A DNA stretch of 64,000 bases from JAKFVC01 sp040386595 (GTDB lineage Bacteria > Planctomycetota > Planctomycetia > Planctomycetales > Planctomycetaceae), in contig JAZKFE010000215.1 of the NCBI GenBank assembly GCA_040386595.1, positions 6,400 through 70,399 of the forward strand, in the 5' to 3' direction. Below the pieces are notes generated by a model, which was given only the letters and a program-made list of their open reading frames with translations, was not told where the DNA came from and ran no database searches. Of this stretch, positions 62,624 to 64,000 are shown piece after piece. Position 1 is the first letter of the stretch; every line of letters begins with the position of its first letter. The position numbers were made by a program, and so were the translations under genes.

Positions 62624-63760
62624 TTATTTCTGATTCTCTTCAGCCGACAAGATGACTCGCAGGCCGTCGATTTCAAAGTGAATCTTCACGGGGTGAAACA
62701 ACGCCTCGAAGAGTTTTTCCGGGGGGACTTCTTTGACGTCGATGGCGACCAGTTGATCGATGTCAATTCCTTGCTCTTTGAGTTTGGCTCGGTCAAATTC
62801 GAACTCGATACCGGTGCCGGCGAGTTTTTCCAGAATGGCCGAGAGTGGGGCGTCTTTGGCCTGAAATGTCAGGCTGCGTTTCGACAGCGGGGTGACTGCC
62901 TTCGGCTTCTTTTTGACGGGAGCACCGCTGGTGACGGACCGGATCAGGAGTTCGAGTTGCTCGAGTTGTTCCTGTGTCCCCTGGGCGACGAGTTGTTCCG
63001 CGGTTGATGTCGTCACGACTTCCGGCAGCGTGTCCTCAATCGCGCGGGAAATGGTGTCGACCTTGGAGCGGGGCAGGGTCCACTTCTTCTCGATCGCCAG
63101 CTTTTCCGGGATGGGGATAAGTTCCAGGCTGGTGCCGGCGGCATCCAGGCGGAAGGTCAGATCGTACTGGATCAGGATTAAGGTCAGGGCTTCTTCTAGC
63201 GAGAGTGCCGGCAGGTTTGTCGCGCCCCATAAATCGTGCGGTACTCGATCGCCATGTTGGATCTGCAGATTTCGTTCGTCCGCTATTCGCTGCAGAATTT
63301 CTGTGGGGCTGTCGAGATCTCGCCAGCTGAGGGGCAGGCGGGCGGTGAGTGACTTCCGTTTGCTGGTCGGGAGTTTTATCGCAACTTGTTGCAGGTCCGC
63401 TTGGCGTAGGGCAATCAGCGTCCGCAATTTGCCGGCCGCTGCGACGGGGCCCAGATAGACTGCGTTGCTGGTAATACTGACGCTGCCCTGAGACACGGCG
63501 GCCAGTCGACCCCATGATTCACGCAAGGGAATGCCGGTGGTTTCGAGAGAAAAGACTTGATTGGGATTCAGCCGGCGGTCAAACACCAGCGGGACGCGGC
63601 GTTGTTCAGACAGCGATCTGGCGGCGATCCGCAATTCGGCATTTTGCCAGGTAGCGACCACCGGTTGGTCCAGTGCCCAGTCGAATTTGGCCCCCGTCGT
63701 CCACGGTACGTCGGCAGCGACCGGCCAGATTCCCAGCGTGAGTATTAGGATCCAGCACAT
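62624..63760 (-). CDS. Secreted protein with STN/secretin-like domains
   Basis: 378 aa from ATG at 63760, where a signal peptide starts (MCWILILTLGIWPVAADVPW); frames to 63850 or 63976 are open but the upstream part carries repeat F. The sequence has recurring segments of the STN type (PLVFDRRLNPNQVFSLETTGIPLRESWGRL; LSLEEALTLILIQYDLTFRLD; APLSAILEKLAGTGIEFEFDR), as in secretin and TonB-type N-terminal domains. Three or four such units appear, but no secretin barrel follows. Function unknown, probably in the envelope. Confidence 0.75.
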   Translation of the reverse strand: MCWILILTLGIWPVAADVPWTTGAKFDWALDQPVVATWQNAELRIAARSLSEQRRVPLVFDRRLNPNQVFSLETTGIPLRESWGRLAAVSQGSVSITSNAVYLGPVAAAGKLRTLIALRQADLQQVAIKLPTSKRKSLTARLPLSWRDLDSPTEILQRIADERNLQIQHGDRVPHDLWGATNLPALSLEEALTLILIQYDLTFRLDAAGTSLELIPIPEKLAIEKKWTLPRSKVDTISRAIEDTLPEVVTTSTAEQLVAQGTQEQLEQLELLIRSVTSGAPVKKKPKAVTPLSKRSLTFQAKDAPLSAILEKLAGTGIEFEFDRAKLKEQGIDIDQLVAIDVKEVPPEKLFEALFHPVKIHFEIDGLRVILSAEENQK

Positions 63761-64000
63761 GGAGACGCTCGGCTTCTGGTGTCCAGGAAATGCGGCAGCG
63801 AAGGGTGGTGCTGTGTTGATGTCAAACGACAGCAAACACCACTGGATCATAAATGCAGTCTGAGGTGAATTCCATGGCCAATCCGAATCCGAATTTGAGC
63901 GGGCGGGGTTTCTGCGGAGCATAGTCGTTGTTCGCTCCGCGAACATAACGCATTCGCAGTAGAGCGGTTTAACCAAAGGTATTCGCTTGAAATTTTGGGT
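63761..64000. other. Upstream end of window
   Basis: The window ends 240 bp upstream of the STN-type gene. Repeat F copy 2 is at 63921-63961. No gene is recognised in these bases. Confidence 0.5.
63921..63961 (-). repeat. Hairpin repeat family F, copy 2 (reverse orientation)
   Basis: The reverse complement matches 37959-37999 with about three mismatches: TACTGCGAAtGCGTT, then GTTCGC-GGA-GCGAAC, then AACGACTAT. Confidence 0.85.

Noticed and set aside
1..64000. tRNA, rRNA or CRISPR array
   Set aside because: No cloverleaf-type T-loop, rRNA segment or regularly spaced repeat-spacer array was seen by eye. A tRNAscan or Infernal run would be decisive.

Overview
The window reads as chromosome from a planctomycete (Planctomycetota, Planctomycetales-like). 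The evidence is four DUF1559 pseudopilin-like proteins with a prepilin N-terminus, an LESRCLLT-type N-terminal motif on a 1109-residue FG-GAP/RTX/Calx-beta/cadherin-like surface protein, planctomycete-style leucine-rich-repeat, HEAT-like, FGE-sulfatase and DUF1080 proteins, two Tat-type Gfo/Idh/MocA oxidoreductases, and a Rho factor with a long RG-rich N-terminal extension. No rRNA, tRNA, CRISPR array, phage module or transposase was recognised. Two runs of ten N (26989-26998 and 61337-61346) are scaffold gaps, and each breaks one gene artificially.

Layout. 1-6.2 kb: Rho (5' end outside the window), a CxxCH-containing sensor histidine kinase, a small HExxH membrane protein, a methyltransferase and a metallo-beta-lactamase-fold hydrolase. 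6.2-15.5 kb: a secreted thioredoxin-fold protein without CxxC, a dihydrodipicolinate-synthase-family aldolase with two small companion genes, a membrane coiled-coil protein, a TPR protein and a zinc-ribbon membrane protein. 15.7-22.7 kb: a zinc alcohol dehydrogenase, a nicotinamide phosphoribosyltransferase with a degenerate DUF1559 gene behind it, then a DUF1559 + lipoprotein pair and a DUF2007/zinc-ribbon protein. 22.7-34.3 kb: mostly secreted or membrane proteins, an orphan HicB-like protein and an oxidoreductase. 34.6-46 kb: EF-G, a 1.8-kb gene-poor stretch, a sigma-54 activator, a DUF1444-type protein, DUF1844 and a second oxidoreductase. 46-55 kb: the giant FG-GAP protein, then a DUF1559 / lipoprotein / His-rich secreted propeller cluster, then DUF1080 and TPR proteins. 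55-64 kb: an acidic protein, a phosphosugar mutase, RuvX, mannose-1-phosphate guanylyltransferase, a vitamin-K-carboxylase-like HTTM protein (gapped) and an STN-like secreted protein.

Two things stand out. First, the intergenic spaces carry at least six families of short palindromic repeats (called A-F here) plus one long hairpin (G). One family shows a compensatory base-pair change, so structure appears to be conserved. Second, 50.3-53.5 kb holds a three-gene cluster whose last product has His clusters and an architecture that, from memory, resembles the periplasmic zinc metallochaperone AztD. It sits behind a pseudopilin and a lipoprotein, and upstream there is an 11-bp-period direct repeat. 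This is the best candidate for an undescribed system, probably in metal handling at the cell surface, but the function is inferred.

Gene starts were adjusted where a Shine-Dalgarno-like sequence and signal peptide favour an internal codon. Family names come from motif recognition by eye, with no database search.
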